Source: Alphaproteobacteria bacterium (GTDB taxonomy: Bacteria; Pseudomonadota; Alphaproteobacteria; CACIAM-22H2). From it: a DNA stretch of 64,000 bases. The translations under genes were made by a program, and so were the position numbers. Below are positions 1-8,050 of the stretch, piece after piece. Below the pieces are notes generated by a model. That model had not been told where the DNA came from, ran no database searches, and worked only from the letters and a program-made list of their open reading frames with translations. The stretch's first letter is position 1, and each line of letters opens with the position of its first letter. The DNA is taken from positions 347,524-411,523 of the forward strand of contig WGNX01000005.1 of the NCBI GenBank assembly GCA_016124335.1, written 5' to 3'.

Positions 1-695
1 CCCTGCCAGGCCGTCGCGCGCAAGGCCGCATCGAACGCGGCGCCACCGACGGGATCGAACACGACGTCAACACCCCGCCCCTGCGTTATCTTGAGAACGG
101 TCGTGCGCACGTCCTCGGCGACATAGTCGATCGCCGTGTCGGCGCCGTGGGCCATGGCGAGGATGCCGCGCTCGCTGCTGCGCGTCGCGGCGAGCACGTA
201 GGCACCCATCGCCTTGCCGACTTCGACGGCCGCAAGCCCGACGCCTCCGGCCGCGCCGAGCACCAGAAGGGTCTCGTCCGTCCGCAGGCCGGCCCGCCAT
301 GCAAGCCCGCCATGCGCGGTCCCGTAGACGACCGGGAAGGTGGCCGCGATCACATAGTCCATCGCTTCGGGAATCTTGACCGTGTCGAGCGCGCGCACGA
401 CCGCGAATTCGGCGAATGCACCGTGTTCGAGCGTGGCAAGCACGCGCTCGCCGGGAACGAAATCGGCGACATCGGCGCCGATACCGTCGACTTCGCCGGC
501 AAGCTCCATTCCGGGGACGAACGGGAAATCAGGCCGCGCCTGATACTTGCCGCGTACCATGAGCGTATCGGCGAAATTGACGCCGGCCGCGCGCACGCGC
601 ACGCGGATTTCGCCGGGGCCCGGCGTCGGTACGGGGATCTCGCCCAGCGTCAGCTGGGGCGGGTCGCCGAAGGCATTGCAGAGGACCGCGCGCAT
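1..695 (-). CDS. NADPH:quinone oxidoreductase-like MDR protein (3' part cut by window edge)
   Basis: This is a zinc-independent medium-chain dehydrogenase/reductase of the quinone oxidoreductase type, expected to reduce quinones or enones with NADPH in the cytoplasm. The visible 231 residues begin MRAVLCNAFGDP and carry the GroES-like fold with AGVNFADTLMVRGKY near residues 38-51. The nucleotide-binding glycine motif LGAAGGVG lies at about 146-153. No catalytic-zinc cysteine/histidine set is visible, which fits the QOR branch. The C-terminal part lies outside the window. Its ATG (695-693) shares one base with the asparaginase stop codon (TGATG), so the two genes are probably translationally coupled. 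The exact substrate is unknown. Confidence 0.85.
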   Translation of the reverse strand, partial: MRAVLCNAFGDPPQLTLGEIPVPTPGPGEIRVRVRAAGVNFADTLMVRGKYQARPDFPFVPGMELAGEVDGIGADVADFVPGERVLATLEHGAFAEFAVVRALDTVKIPEAMDYVIAATFPVVYGTAHGGLAWRAGLRTDETLLVLGAAGGVGLAAVEVGKAMGAYVLAATRSSERGILAMAHGADTAIDYVAEDVRTTVLKITQGRGVDVVFDPVGGAAFDAALRATAWQ

Positions 696-1696
696 CACCA
701 GTTGGGCGCGGGGCGGATCTCGCCCACGGTGCGCCCGGCGGCGTTGGAAATCTTCGGGGAGAGCAGCGCTTCGACCTCCGCGCGCGGCGTATCGGCAAAA
801 CCGCCGTAGCGGTCGAGAAGCGTGGCAAGCGCCACTTCGGCACCGCGCCCGTTCCCGTCCTCGATCTTCAGCGCAATGCCGATGCGTTTGTCCGGAACGG
901 CCGCCATGTAGACGCCTTCGGCACCCGTTTTCATGATCGCCCGGCCGCGCGCGGCGATCGTCGCGCGCGTGCAGAAGCGGCCGGTGCCGGCCAGCATGAA
1001 CGGGTTTTCGCGCATCGCTGCCGCCATGCGCCGGCAGGCCGCCGCGCGCGCCTCGCCAAGAGCGTCGGGATGGCCAAGCCGCGCGATGCCCAGCGCCAGA
1101 TTCCTCACCGGCGTGCCGATCTGCGGCAACGAGCAGCCGTCGAGCCCGGTTGGCGCGTCCTTCAGGTCGACGTCGAGCATTTCCTCGTACGTCGCGATGA
1201 TGCGCTTCTGCAGCGGATGGGCCGGATCGACATAGCCCTTCGTGGGCCAGCCCATATGCCGGCATACCGCGAGCATGCCCGTGTGCTTGCCCGAACAGTT
1301 GTTATGCGTCGTGTCCGGCTCGCGCATGGCGCGGATCAGTTCGTTGGCCGACGGCCCGTGCGTGGGCATGTGGGCACCGCATTCGAGGTCGCCCGCATCC
1401 ATGCCCATGCGGGCCAGCCAGGCCAGCACCGTGCGCGTATGCATCGGTTCGCCGCCGTGGCTGGCGGCGGCAATCGCGATTTCCGCACCCGAACAGGCGA
1501 ACGCATCGGCAGCCCCCGATTCGAGCAGGCCAAGCGACTGGATCGGCTTGATTGCCGAACGCGCGAAAACCTGCCGGCCGATATCGCCGTGGCTCTCGAC
1601 AAGGGCACCGTCGGACGAGACGACGGCCACGATGGCGCGATGGCGGCTTTCCACCATGTTGCCGCGGGTGACTTCGACGATCAGGGGCTCATTCAT
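695..1696 (-). CDS. Rhizobial-type L-asparaginase (asparaginase II family)
   Basis: This 333-residue protein belongs to the Rhizobium etli ReAV-like asparaginase family, which hydrolyses L-asparagine to aspartate and ammonia and is unrelated to E. coli AnsA/AnsB. The family's catalytic S-x-x-K element is present as SAIK at residues 47-50, with CSGKHTG and LDGCSLP further on carrying the metal-binding cysteines and the second lysine. The ATG was chosen because the protein then starts MNEPLIVEVTRG, as in the family; longer frames upstream run over a gene on the opposite strand. It overlaps the quinone oxidoreductase start by one base. No signal peptide is seen, so it is cytoplasmic. Confidence 0.9.
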   Translation of the reverse strand: MNEPLIVEVTRGNMVESRHRAIVAVVSSDGALVESHGDIGRQVFARSAIKPIQSLGLLESGAADAFACSGAEIAIAAASHGGEPMHTRTVLAWLARMGMDAGDLECGAHMPTHGPSANELIRAMREPDTTHNNCSGKHTGMLAVCRHMGWPTKGYVDPAHPLQKRIIATYEEMLDVDLKDAPTGLDGCSLPQIGTPVRNLALGIARLGHPDALGEARAAACRRMAAAMRENPFMLAGTGRFCTRATIAARGRAIMKTGAEGVYMAAVPDKRIGIALKIEDGNGRGAEVALATLLDRYGGFADTPRAEVEALLSPKISNAAGRTVGEIRPAPNW

Positions 1697-1747
1697 GGTC
1701 TTCGGACCTTGCCTTGCGTGCGCGCCCAAGGCAAGGTCCGGCCCGTC

Positions 1748-2281
1748 ATGCGAGGCTATTTCGGAATAGGCGTCGAGGGCATCTCGAAGCCGATGAATCT
1801 CGGCGCGCTCGTGCGTACCGCGCACGCTTTCGGCGCGTCGTTCGCCTTCACGCTTGCCGCGGCCTTCGACCGCGGCGAGGCCAACCGCGCCGATACCTCG
1901 GATGCTTCCGAAAGCATGCCGGTCTACGATTGGGCCACGCACGCCGACATGCGCCTGCCCGTGGGCTGCGTGCTGGTGGGCATCGAACTGGTCCCCGATG
2001 CTGTCGAGCTGCCGAGCTTCCGCCATCCGCGCGCGGCGGCCTATATCCTCGGGCCCGAACGCGGCTCGCTGTCGCCCGAAACGCTGGCGCTGTGCCGCCA
2101 CGTCGTGAAGATCCCGACCAAGTTCTGCATCAACGTGTCGCTTGCCGGCGCACTGGTCATGTACGACCGCGTGCTGTCGATGGGCCAGCACGTGGCGCGC
2201 CCGATCCTGCCCGGCGGCCCCAAGGGCCCGCCGACGCGCCGCCACGTTTCCGGCGGGCCGATCCTGCGCAAGAAGGGTTAG
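1748..2281 (+). CDS. SpoU/TrmH-family RNA 2'-O-methyltransferase
   Basis: This 177-residue SPOUT methyltransferase transfers a methyl group from SAM to a ribose 2'-OH in tRNA or rRNA. All three family motifs are visible: NLGALVRTAHAFGA near the N terminus (motif 1), LGPERGSLSPET in the middle (motif 2) and IPTKFCINVSLAGALVMYDR near the end (motif 3, the trefoil-knot SAM site). The start ATG leaves only about 50 bp to the divergent asparaginase start at 1696, so the two promoters must be close. No separate RNA-binding domain is present, as in TrmL-like minimal enzymes. The RNA target cannot be named from sequence. It converges with the chrR-like gene, with stop codons overlapping. Confidence 0.88.
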   Translation: MRGYFGIGVEGISKPMNLGALVRTAHAFGASFAFTLAAAFDRGEANRADTSDASESMPVYDWATHADMRLPVGCVLVGIELVPDAVELPSFRHPRAAAYILGPERGSLSPETLALCRHVVKIPTKFCINVSLAGALVMYDRVLSMGQHVARPILPGGPKGPPTRRHVSGGPILRKKG

Positions 2282-2943
2282 CGGCGGGCGAGCCGGAGCA
2301 GCGGATTGAGCAGGCGGCTCCAGCCGCCCGTAAGCCTGATCGGGCCGGTCGTCACGGCGAGGCACACGCAGTCGTGCGCGCGGTCGGCACGCGGCGAATG
2401 CGAGACCGTTTCGTCGGCCGCACACACGTCGCCGCGCGCATAGTGGCCGCGCCCGTCCTCGAAGGCGCCCTCGAGGACCAGAAGCAACTCGTCGCCGTAA
2501 TGCGTGTGCGCGGGAATGGCCCGGCCGCCCGCCACGCGCAGAAGGCTCATGCGATGGGTTGCGGGCCCGCGCGTGGGCAAGATCACCTCGTCGACGCCCT
2601 TGACCACCGGCTTCCAGGCAAGCGCGCCGAAATCGGGGCCCGTGTAGGGAAGGAGGGCCGCCGGAATCGGCGACCCGATCGCACCGACGCGCGCGCGTGG
2701 GGCTGCGGGTTGGGGCGTGTCGAGAGCGGCAAGGGCGCGTTCCAACGCGCCCGTCGAAAGCGCGGCCGGTTCGATTCGTTCGAGCAGCGCGCCGCCCACG
2801 GCGTCGAGGCGCGCGACGGTCGCACGGCCATCCGGGCACATCGAAAGATGGGATTCGACGAGCACGGCAACCGGCTCGGGCGCCGATCCGGCGGCGAAGT
2901 CGACGAGCCATTCGTCGGCGATGGGGCGGGGAAGGTTCATCAT
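2278..2943 (-). CDS. chrR: ChrR-type anti-sigma factor with cupin domain
   Basis: This 221-residue protein is a ChrR-like anti-sigma factor that should hold the adjacent ECF sigma factor inactive until singlet oxygen or a similar stress. Residues 1-75 form the anti-sigma domain and 90-215 a cupin. The cupin metal ligands H146, H148, E152 and H182 are intact and lie exactly five positions from the R. sphaeroides set (H141, H143, E147, H177). The N-terminal zinc site is incomplete: H32 and C36 are present, but the first His falls on R6/P7 and the last Cys is G39. Its ATG overlaps the sigma factor stop by 4 nt (ATGA), which suggests coupled translation. Confidence 0.88.
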   Translation of the reverse strand: MMNLPRPIADEWLVDFAAGSAPEPVAVLVESHLSMCPDGRATVARLDAVGGALLERIEPAALSTGALERALAALDTPQPAAPRARVGAIGSPIPAALLPYTGPDFGALAWKPVVKGVDEVILPTRGPATHRMSLLRVAGGRAIPAHTHYGDELLLVLEGAFEDGRGHYARGDVCAADETVSHSPRADRAHDCVCLAVTTGPIRLTGGWSRLLNPLLRLARR

Positions 2944-3509
2944 TGGTCAGGCTCGAACATAGTGCGCAGCTTCGCCACGGCAAGGCGCAGGCGCGATTTA
3001 ACCGTGCCCAGCGGCAGGCGCAGGCTTTGCGCGATGTCGCCGTGGGAACGGTCTTCGTAATAGGCAAGGCGCAGCATCTGGGCCTGCTCGGCCGGCAGTT
3101 CCTCGAGCGCGGCGGCAAGTCGCCGTTCCCAGCGGCCGGCATCAAGCGTGCGGTCGGGCAGCGCATCGGGTTCCGGCAGCAGGCCGGGATCTTCGATGTC
3201 GAGCCGCTGGCGCCGGTCGCGCCGCAAGGCGTCGATGCGCCGGTTGCGCGCGATCGCGAATATCCATGTCGACGGGCTTGCGAGCTTGGCGTCGTAGGCC
3301 GGCGCCTTGCGCCACACGGTCAGCATCACGTCCTGCATCAGGTCTTCGGCCTGACCCTGATCGGCACCGAGGCGCAGAAGATATGCCTTCACGCGCGGTG
3401 CGAAATGGCCAAACAGCCGCGCGAATGCCGCACGATCCTGAAAGCGCGCAACGGCGGCGATGTCGCGCACGAGCGCATCGATTGCCGCGGGTTGCGAGTC
3501 GGAAAGCAT
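2940..3509 (-). CDS. rpoE: ECF RNA polymerase sigma factor, RpoE/ECF11 type
   Basis: This 189-residue ECF sigma factor directs RNA polymerase to stress promoters. Region 2 shows EDLMQDVMLTVWRKAPAYD and STWIFAIARNRRIDALRR, and region 4 shows LPAEQAQMLRLAYYEDRSHGDIA with the recognition helix LPLGTVKSRLRLAVAKLR. The ATG at 3509 gives the usual MLSDSQ... start. An in-frame ATG at 3632 would add 41 residues unlike the family, although it sits close to the predicted transcription start. The gene is paired with chrR directly downstream. An RpoE-type promoter upstream (3639-3668) implies autoregulation, as in Rhodobacter. Confidence 0.9.
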   Translation of the reverse strand: MLSDSQPAAIDALVRDIAAVARFQDRAAFARLFGHFAPRVKAYLLRLGADQGQAEDLMQDVMLTVWRKAPAYDAKLASPSTWIFAIARNRRIDALRRDRRQRLDIEDPGLLPEPDALPDRTLDAGRWERRLAAALEELPAEQAQMLRLAYYEDRSHGDIAQSLRLPLGTVKSRLRLAVAKLRTMFEPDQ

Positions 3510-3638
3510 CGGGCCCTGTATAATGCGCGCGAGCCCTTCGGCAAACGGCTGTCGGCGCCGCAGGCGTCCGGGATATTTTCCGGGGCTCGGTGCACGCGCG
3601 CGGACCGAAGATGGGCGGTTGACGATCCTCATTCACGT

Positions 3639-3668
3639 GCGTTACGCAGGAAGCCCCACCCCGGATCA
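3639..3668 (-). promoter_or_regulatory. Candidate RpoE-type (ECF11) promoter for rpoE-chrR
   Basis: On the minus strand TGATCC (3668-3663) is followed after exactly 18 bases by TAACGC (3644-3639). This matches the recalled R. sphaeroides RpoE consensus of TGATCC with a TAA-starting -10 element about 18 bp away. Transcription would start near 3632, giving a leader of about 120 nt before the chosen rpoE ATG. The site lies in the short divergent region shared with the IalB-like gene. Confidence 0.55.
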
Positions 3669-3677
3669 CGATTCGCC

Positions 3678-4289
3678 ATGAAAGCTCGACTCCTCCTCGT
3701 CGTTGCCGCTTCGTTCCTTGTTTTGAGCGGCACCGCACATGCGCAGAAGCGACCCGCACAGAAGCCGGCGGAAAAGCCCGTCGAGAAGCCGGCGGAGCCG
3801 GCGGCTGCTTCCGGCCTGCCGCGCCAGATCGGCGCGCACGACGGCTGGATCGCGGTCGATGCGGGCACCGGCGCCAATCGCGTGTGCTATCTCGTCGGCC
3901 GGCCGACGAAATCCGACAGCAAGCCCGCGAACGCCAAGCGTGGCGAAATCTCGCTGACCGTCGCGCACTATCCCGGTGCCAATCGGACGAACGAACTGAC
4001 CTGGGCTGCGGGCTATCCGCTGCGCGACAACGGCCCGATGATGATCGAGATCGGCAAGGTCAAGGTGCCGCTTTCAAATCTCAGCCAGCCGAACTCCGAG
4101 AAGGCCTGGACGCGCGACGAGCCGGGCAACCGGCAGGCGGTCGACGCGATGCGCCAGGCTGCCGCCGGCGCCAACGCGATCGTCAAGGGCATTTCCGGCC
4201 GCGGCACGGAAACGACCGATACGTTCGCGCTCAACGGCTTCGCCAAGGCCCTGGCCGATATCGATAAGGCCTGCGGCGTCAAGCGCTAG
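3678..4289 (+). CDS. IalB-like (invasion-associated locus B) periplasmic protein
   Basis: This 203-residue protein begins with a clear signal peptide (MKARLLLVVAASFLVLSGTAHA, cut after AHA), followed by a Lys/Pro/Glu-rich linker made of repeated KPAEKP-type units at about residues 27-42. The remaining domain, with WIAVDAGTGANRVCYLVGRPTKSD and a second Cys near the C terminus, resembles the alphaproteobacterial invasion-associated locus B family. That family is periplasmic and of unknown biochemical function, despite its name from Bartonella. The gene is divergent from rpoE-chrR and shares an intergenic region containing an RpoE-type promoter for the other strand. The assignment rests on overall pattern rather than a catalytic motif. 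Confidence 0.7.
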   Translation: MKARLLLVVAASFLVLSGTAHAQKRPAQKPAEKPVEKPAEPAAASGLPRQIGAHDGWIAVDAGTGANRVCYLVGRPTKSDSKPANAKRGEISLTVAHYPGANRTNELTWAAGYPLRDNGPMMIEIGKVKVPLSNLSQPNSEKAWTRDEPGNRQAVDAMRQAAAGANAIVKGISGRGTETTDTFALNGFAKALADIDKACGVKR

Positions 4290-4336
4290 GCCGCCTGCGG
4301 GTGACAAGCCGGGTGCGTGCGCCTATATAGGCGCGG

Positions 4337-5497
4337 ATGCTCGACGATATCGTCCCACCGCCCCAGCTCGCACCTTTCAAGGAAGCGCTGCCGGCACCGC
4401 AAAGTCCCGACGGGCGCGCCAATCTCATCGGCCTGTCGCGCGAGGAGCTCGGCGCGATCTTCGCCGAGATGGGCGAGCCCGCGTTCCGCGCGCGCCAGCT
4501 GTGGGGCTGGATCTACTGCAAGGGCGCACGCGACTTCGCCGACATGACCGACATGTCCAAGAAGCTGCGTGCGAAGCTCGAAACGCGCTACGCGATGCGC
4601 CGCCCGCCGGTCTCCCGCCTTCAGGAATCGGTCGACGGCACGAAAAAGTGGCTGCTGCGCTTCGACGACGGGCAGGAAATCGAGACCGTCCACATCCCCG
4701 AGGAAGACCGCGGGACGCTGTGCGTGTCGAGTCAGGTCGGCTGCACGCTCACCTGCAAGTTCTGCCACACCGGCACCCAGCGCCTGGTGCGCAACCTCAC
4801 GGTCGAGGAGATCGTGGGGCAGGTGGCGCTCGCCAAGGACACGTTCGGCGAGTGGCCGGGGCCCGAGACCGGGCGCAAGTTCACGAACATCGTGATGATG
4901 GGAATGGGCGAGCCGCTGTTCAACTACGAGAACGTCGCGCGCGCGCTGAAGATCGTCATGGACCCCGACGGCATGGCCGTCTCGCGGCGCAAGATCACGC
5001 TGTCGACCTCGGGCGTGGCGCCGATGATCAGGCGCTGCGGCGAGGATCTGCGCGTGATGCTCGCGATCTCGCTGCATGCGGTGACCGACGAGCTGCGCGA
5101 CGTGCTGGTTCCGCTCAACAGGAAATATCCGATCGCCGAACTCCTCGAGGCCTGCCGCGGCTATCCCACGCTGTCCAACGCCCGGCGCATCACGTTCGAA
5201 TACGTGATGCTGAAGGGCGTCAACGACAGTCCGGCCGATGCACGCGCGCTCGTCAAGCTCATCGCCGGCATCCCGGCGAAGATCAACCTGATCCCGTTCA
5301 ACGCCTGGCCGGGCGCGCCGTTCGAATGCTCGACGCCCGAGGCGATCGAGAGGTTCGCGCAGATCGTCAACGACGCGGGCTATCCAAGCCCCGTGCGCAA
5401 GCCGCGCGGGAGCGACATCTTCGCGGCCTGCGGCCAGCTCAAGAGCGCGAGCGAACGCCAGCGCAAGAGCCAGCCGGCTGCCGACGCCGGCGATTGA
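4337..5497 (+). CDS. rlmN: Dual-specificity 23S rRNA A2503/tRNA A37 C2-methyltransferase RlmN
   Basis: RlmN is a radical-SAM enzyme that methylates C2 of A2503 in 23S rRNA and A37 in several tRNAs. The 386-residue product has the Fe-S motif CTLTCKFC (C136, C140, C143). It also has the two mechanistic cysteines, C129 in RGTLCVSSQ and C365 in AACGQL, matching E. coli C118 and C355 after a small offset. [14 protein letters not shown] is the conserved SAM-binding stretch. The N-terminal [28 protein letters not shown] is the usual RlmN accessory domain. The ATG at 4337 is the natural start. It stands alone between the IalB-like gene and a glycosyltransferase. Confidence 0.96.
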   Translation: MLDDIVPPPQLAPFKEALPAPQSPDGRANLIGLSREELGAIFAEMGEPAFRARQLWGWIYCKGARDFADMTDMSKKLRAKLETRYAMRRPPVSRLQESVDGTKKWLLRFDDGQEIETVHIPEEDRGTLCVSSQVGCTLTCKFCHTGTQRLVRNLTVEEIVGQVALAKDTFGEWPGPETGRKFTNIVMMGMGEPLFNYENVARALKIVMDPDGMAVSRRKITLSTSGVAPMIRRCGEDLRVMLAISLHAVTDELRDVLVPLNRKYPIAELLEACRGYPTLSNARRITFEYVMLKGVNDSPADARALVKLIAGIPAKINLIPFNAWPGAPFECSTPEAIERFAQIVNDAGYPSPVRKPRGSDIFAACGQLKSASERQRKSQPAADAGD

Positions 5498-5551
5498 CCG
5501 TCCACCCGAGGCAGGATTTGAAATCGCACGACACTTGCCATAGTGTTGTGG

Positions 5552-6463
5552 ATGCAAGCATCAATACTACTATCGTGTCTGGATACAACCGTAGCGAAAG
5601 CCACGGTCGCCGATATTCTGTCGACCGCCGGTTCGGCCGTGGACTTCGAGATCGTCGTCGTCACGCCCGTTCCGTTTGAAGCACCCCGGACGCGCATCCT
5701 GATCGAAGCGACCCCAGGGCTTGGTGCCGCACACGCATACAATGCCGCCGCGGCAGCGGCGCGCGGGGAAATCCTCGTCCACGTAACCGATCGCAAACGC
5801 TTCCGGCCTGGTTGGCTCGAAGCGGCGCTTGCGACTCTGCATGCGCGCGATCGCGGCGGCCCGCCATTCGTCGCGTGCCTGCCGATGCATGACCCGGATT
5901 ACGGCGACGCTTTCGTGGGCACCGCCATGGGCTGGCTTTATCCCTGGTTCTTTGCTGCCCATCGCCGGCTGATCGACAGGGTCGGGCCTTACTGCGACAC
6001 GGATTTCAAGAGCAGTTTCCTCGACGTCGATCTCGGTTTCAGGGTCTGGACGGCGGGGGGGCGCTGCGAAATCGTACAGGGCGGGGCTTGGTATGAACAT
6101 GCGCCCGACCTGGCCCGCGTACGCGCTGGAACGAGTCATGCGGGTGCCGATTTTTCACGGCTTTGCGCGCGATGGCTCGCGCGCTTCGGCGAAAACCTGA
6201 TGGACGCAACCGCACCGGTCCAGCCGTGGAATGTCTGCATCGATGTACCGTCGGTCTTCTTCGCGCACTTCGTGCGCAACGGCGCGATCATCGAGATTGG
6301 CCGCGACTGGCAACGCTTCGGCCCGTTCCTCCGCACGGCAGCCCGCCTGCTTTTTAAAGAGGGAATTCAGCCACCCGGCTCGGTACTGGCCGACCCTGCG
6401 CATATACCCGACTGGGTGATCGCGATCGATTCGGCACGCCGCCGCTCGGTTGGCTCGGCGTGA
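5552..6463 (+). CDS. Glycosyltransferase family 2-like protein
   Basis: The 303-residue product resembles a GT-A-fold family 2 glycosyltransferase. An N-terminal strand-helix unit (ASILLSCLDTTVAKATVADIL) is followed by VDFEIVVVTPVP, then TPGLGAAHAYNAAAAAARGEILVHVTD, which ends in the position where the acidic sugar-nucleotide/metal site is expected. FLDVDLGFRVWTAGGRCEI resembles the acceptor-side region of such enzymes. The classical DxD is not obvious; VTDRKRF is the nearest candidate. An alternative GTG start at 5543 adds three residues. No polysaccharide cluster surrounds it, and it converges with the methyltransferase with a 10 bp gap. Donor and acceptor are unknown. Confidence 0.6.
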   Translation: MQASILLSCLDTTVAKATVADILSTAGSAVDFEIVVVTPVPFEAPRTRILIEATPGLGAAHAYNAAAAAARGEILVHVTDRKRFRPGWLEAALATLHARDRGGPPFVACLPMHDPDYGDAFVGTAMGWLYPWFFAAHRRLIDRVGPYCDTDFKSSFLDVDLGFRVWTAGGRCEIVQGGAWYEHAPDLARVRAGTSHAGADFSRLCARWLARFGENLMDATAPVQPWNVCIDVPSVFFAHFVRNGAIIEIGRDWQRFGPFLRTAARLLFKEGIQPPGSVLADPAHIPDWVIAIDSARRRSVGSA

Positions 6464-6473
6464 CGCGATGGCG

Positions 6474-7211
6474 TCATACGGCAATCGCGCCAAACGGATC
6501 GCAGTAGGCGTCGAGGATGCGGTGAAGATCCGGGAATTTCGTCGGCGGCACGAGGAAACCCATGCCTGAGGCCGTGCGCGTCAGGATGCGCGCCTTGTGG
6601 CCCGGCAACTGGGCCGCGATCGCGCGGAATGAATCGAGCATCTGGCAGACCATGACGTCGTGGAAGACATAGACCGTATCGTCGGTGCAGTGGGCGCGCG
6701 CGCCAAGGAAGTCGGCCGTCTGCGCCTCGTTCGTATGATCGGCGTCGACGAACACCATGTCGGGCGGGCCGTCAAAATGCGCCGCAAGTGCGCCGGCCGT
6801 GTCCTGCGGCGAGGCCCCAAGCACGCCGGTCACATCGAACCCGTTTTCCGACGCGATCCGGTTGGTGAGGGCAAGGCCTTCCTTGCCCATGCCAAGCCCG
6901 ATGTCGAGCGCCACGATCTTGGCTTTCGGCATCGACATGGCGATGGCAAGCGTGCTCCAGCCGAACGAACAGCCCACGCAGTAGATGCGCGAAGGCGAAT
7001 AGACCTGCCCGATATCCTCGAACAGCGACACTTCCGACAGGCTGATGCCGCCGCCCGAATGGCCGATATTGAGGCCGTCCTTGATCGCGTAGGTGAACGT
7101 GCCGTCTTCGGCGGGGCTGTTCGAAATCTTCGACAGAAGGAAGGGCGAAATGCTCGACCGGATCGTGTAGCCATAACGCCCGTAGAGTTCGACGAGTTTG
7201 ACGAACAGCAT
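6474..7211 (-). CDS. Class I SAM-dependent methyltransferase
   Basis: This 245-residue protein carries a class I methyltransferase core. YCVGCSFGWSTLAIAM is a motif-I-like glycine region, KIVALDIGLGMG is the acidic end of the second strand, and DMVFVDADHTNEAQTADF is motif IV. The arrangement resembles methyltransferases of the Methyltransf_24/cephalosporin hydroxylase-like group. The ATG at 7211 follows a good ribosome binding site (GGGGAG about 9 nt upstream). The gene lies 20 bp behind the GST gene and probably forms an operon with it, which might suggest detoxification or thiol chemistry, but the substrate cannot be predicted. Confidence 0.7.
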   Translation of the reverse strand: MLFVKLVELYGRYGYTIRSSISPFLLSKISNSPAEDGTFTYAIKDGLNIGHSGGGISLSEVSLFEDIGQVYSPSRIYCVGCSFGWSTLAIAMSMPKAKIVALDIGLGMGKEGLALTNRIASENGFDVTGVLGASPQDTAGALAAHFDGPPDMVFVDADHTNEAQTADFLGARAHCTDDTVYVFHDVMVCQMLDSFRAIAAQLPGHKARILTRTASGMGFLVPPTKFPDLHRILDAYCDPFGAIAV

Positions 7212-7231
7212 GTCGCTGGCTCCCCGCTTAA

Positions 7232-7936
7232 TCAGCGTTTCTGGTACTGCGTGGCGCCGAACAGCACTTCCTTCTGCTTCTCGTCCATCGGGCCGACGCG
7301 GCGGCGGTCTTCCAGCAGCTTCAGCCCCTTGACCACGGCCGGGCGCGCGTTGATCGCGTCGAACCAGCGTTTCACGTTGGGAAAGTCCTCGATCTTCTGG
7401 CCCTGGCGCTCGTAGCTGCGCGTCCACGGGAAGACGGCCATGTCCGCGATGGAATAGTCGCCGGCAAGATAGGGAACTTCCTTGAGCCGCCGGTCGAGCA
7501 CGCCGTAAAGCCGCGCCGTCTCGTTCGTGTAGCGGTCAACCGCGTATTTGATCGGCTCGGGCGCGTATTGGCGGAAATGGTGCGCCTGCCCGAACATGGG
7601 GCCGATGCCGCCCATCTGGAACATCAGCCACTGTATCACGTCGTAGCGCTTTCGCATGTCCGCGGGCAGGAACTTCGCCCCGGCAGCACCGTTGCGATCG
7701 CACAGATACATCAGGATCGCGCCGGACTCGAACAGCGAATACGGCTTCCCGTCCGGCCCGTCGCTGTCGACGAGAGCCGGCATCTTGTTGTTGGGACTGA
7801 TCTTCAGGAAATCCGGCTTGAACTGCTCGCCCTTGCCGATGTCGATCGCATGGACGTTGTAGGGGAGCCCCAGCTCCTCGAGCAGGATCGAAATCTTGTA
7901 GCCGTTGGGCGTGGGCCAGACATAAAGGTCAAGCAT
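7232..7936 (-). CDS. yfcG: YfcG-type (Nu-class) glutathione S-transferase / disulfide oxidoreductase
   Basis: The 234-residue product matches the E. coli YfcG/YghU group of glutathione transferases, which reduce disulfides with bound GSH rather than conjugating xenobiotics. The N-terminal thioredoxin-like domain has the group's signature TPNGYKISILLEELGLPY, IGKGEQFKPDFLKISPNNKMPALVD and SLFESGAILMYL. The all-helical C-terminal domain runs from about residue 95 with a Q-A-H-H-F-R-Q-Y-A-P stretch typical of the group. The ATG at 7936 gives the canonical MLDLY start. It is divergent from argG and is the first gene of a two-gene operon with the methyltransferase. Confidence 0.88.
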   Translation of the reverse strand: MLDLYVWPTPNGYKISILLEELGLPYNVHAIDIGKGEQFKPDFLKISPNNKMPALVDSDGPDGKPYSLFESGAILMYLCDRNGAAGAKFLPADMRKRYDVIQWLMFQMGGIGPMFGQAHHFRQYAPEPIKYAVDRYTNETARLYGVLDRRLKEVPYLAGDYSIADMAVFPWTRSYERQGQKIEDFPNVKRWFDAINARPAVVKGLKLLEDRRRVGPMDEKQKEVLFGATQYQKR

Positions 7937-7981
7937 CGCGAAATCCCCTGAAGAATGCCTACTTTGGTAGTGTAGCAGCGC

Positions 7982-8009
7982 TTGCAGGGGCCGGAGCAAT
8001 CCTTATACT
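7982..8009 (+). promoter_or_regulatory. Candidate sigma-70 promoter for argG
   Basis: TTGCAG at 7982-7987 and TATACT at 8004-8009 are separated by 16 bp and resemble -35 and -10 elements. Transcription would begin near 8016, leaving a leader of about 35 nt before the argG ATG at 8051. The match is by eye only. Confidence 0.5.
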
Positions 8010-8050
8010 CCCCGCGTTTTTCGCGACCCAGACCCCAGCGGACGTCATCC

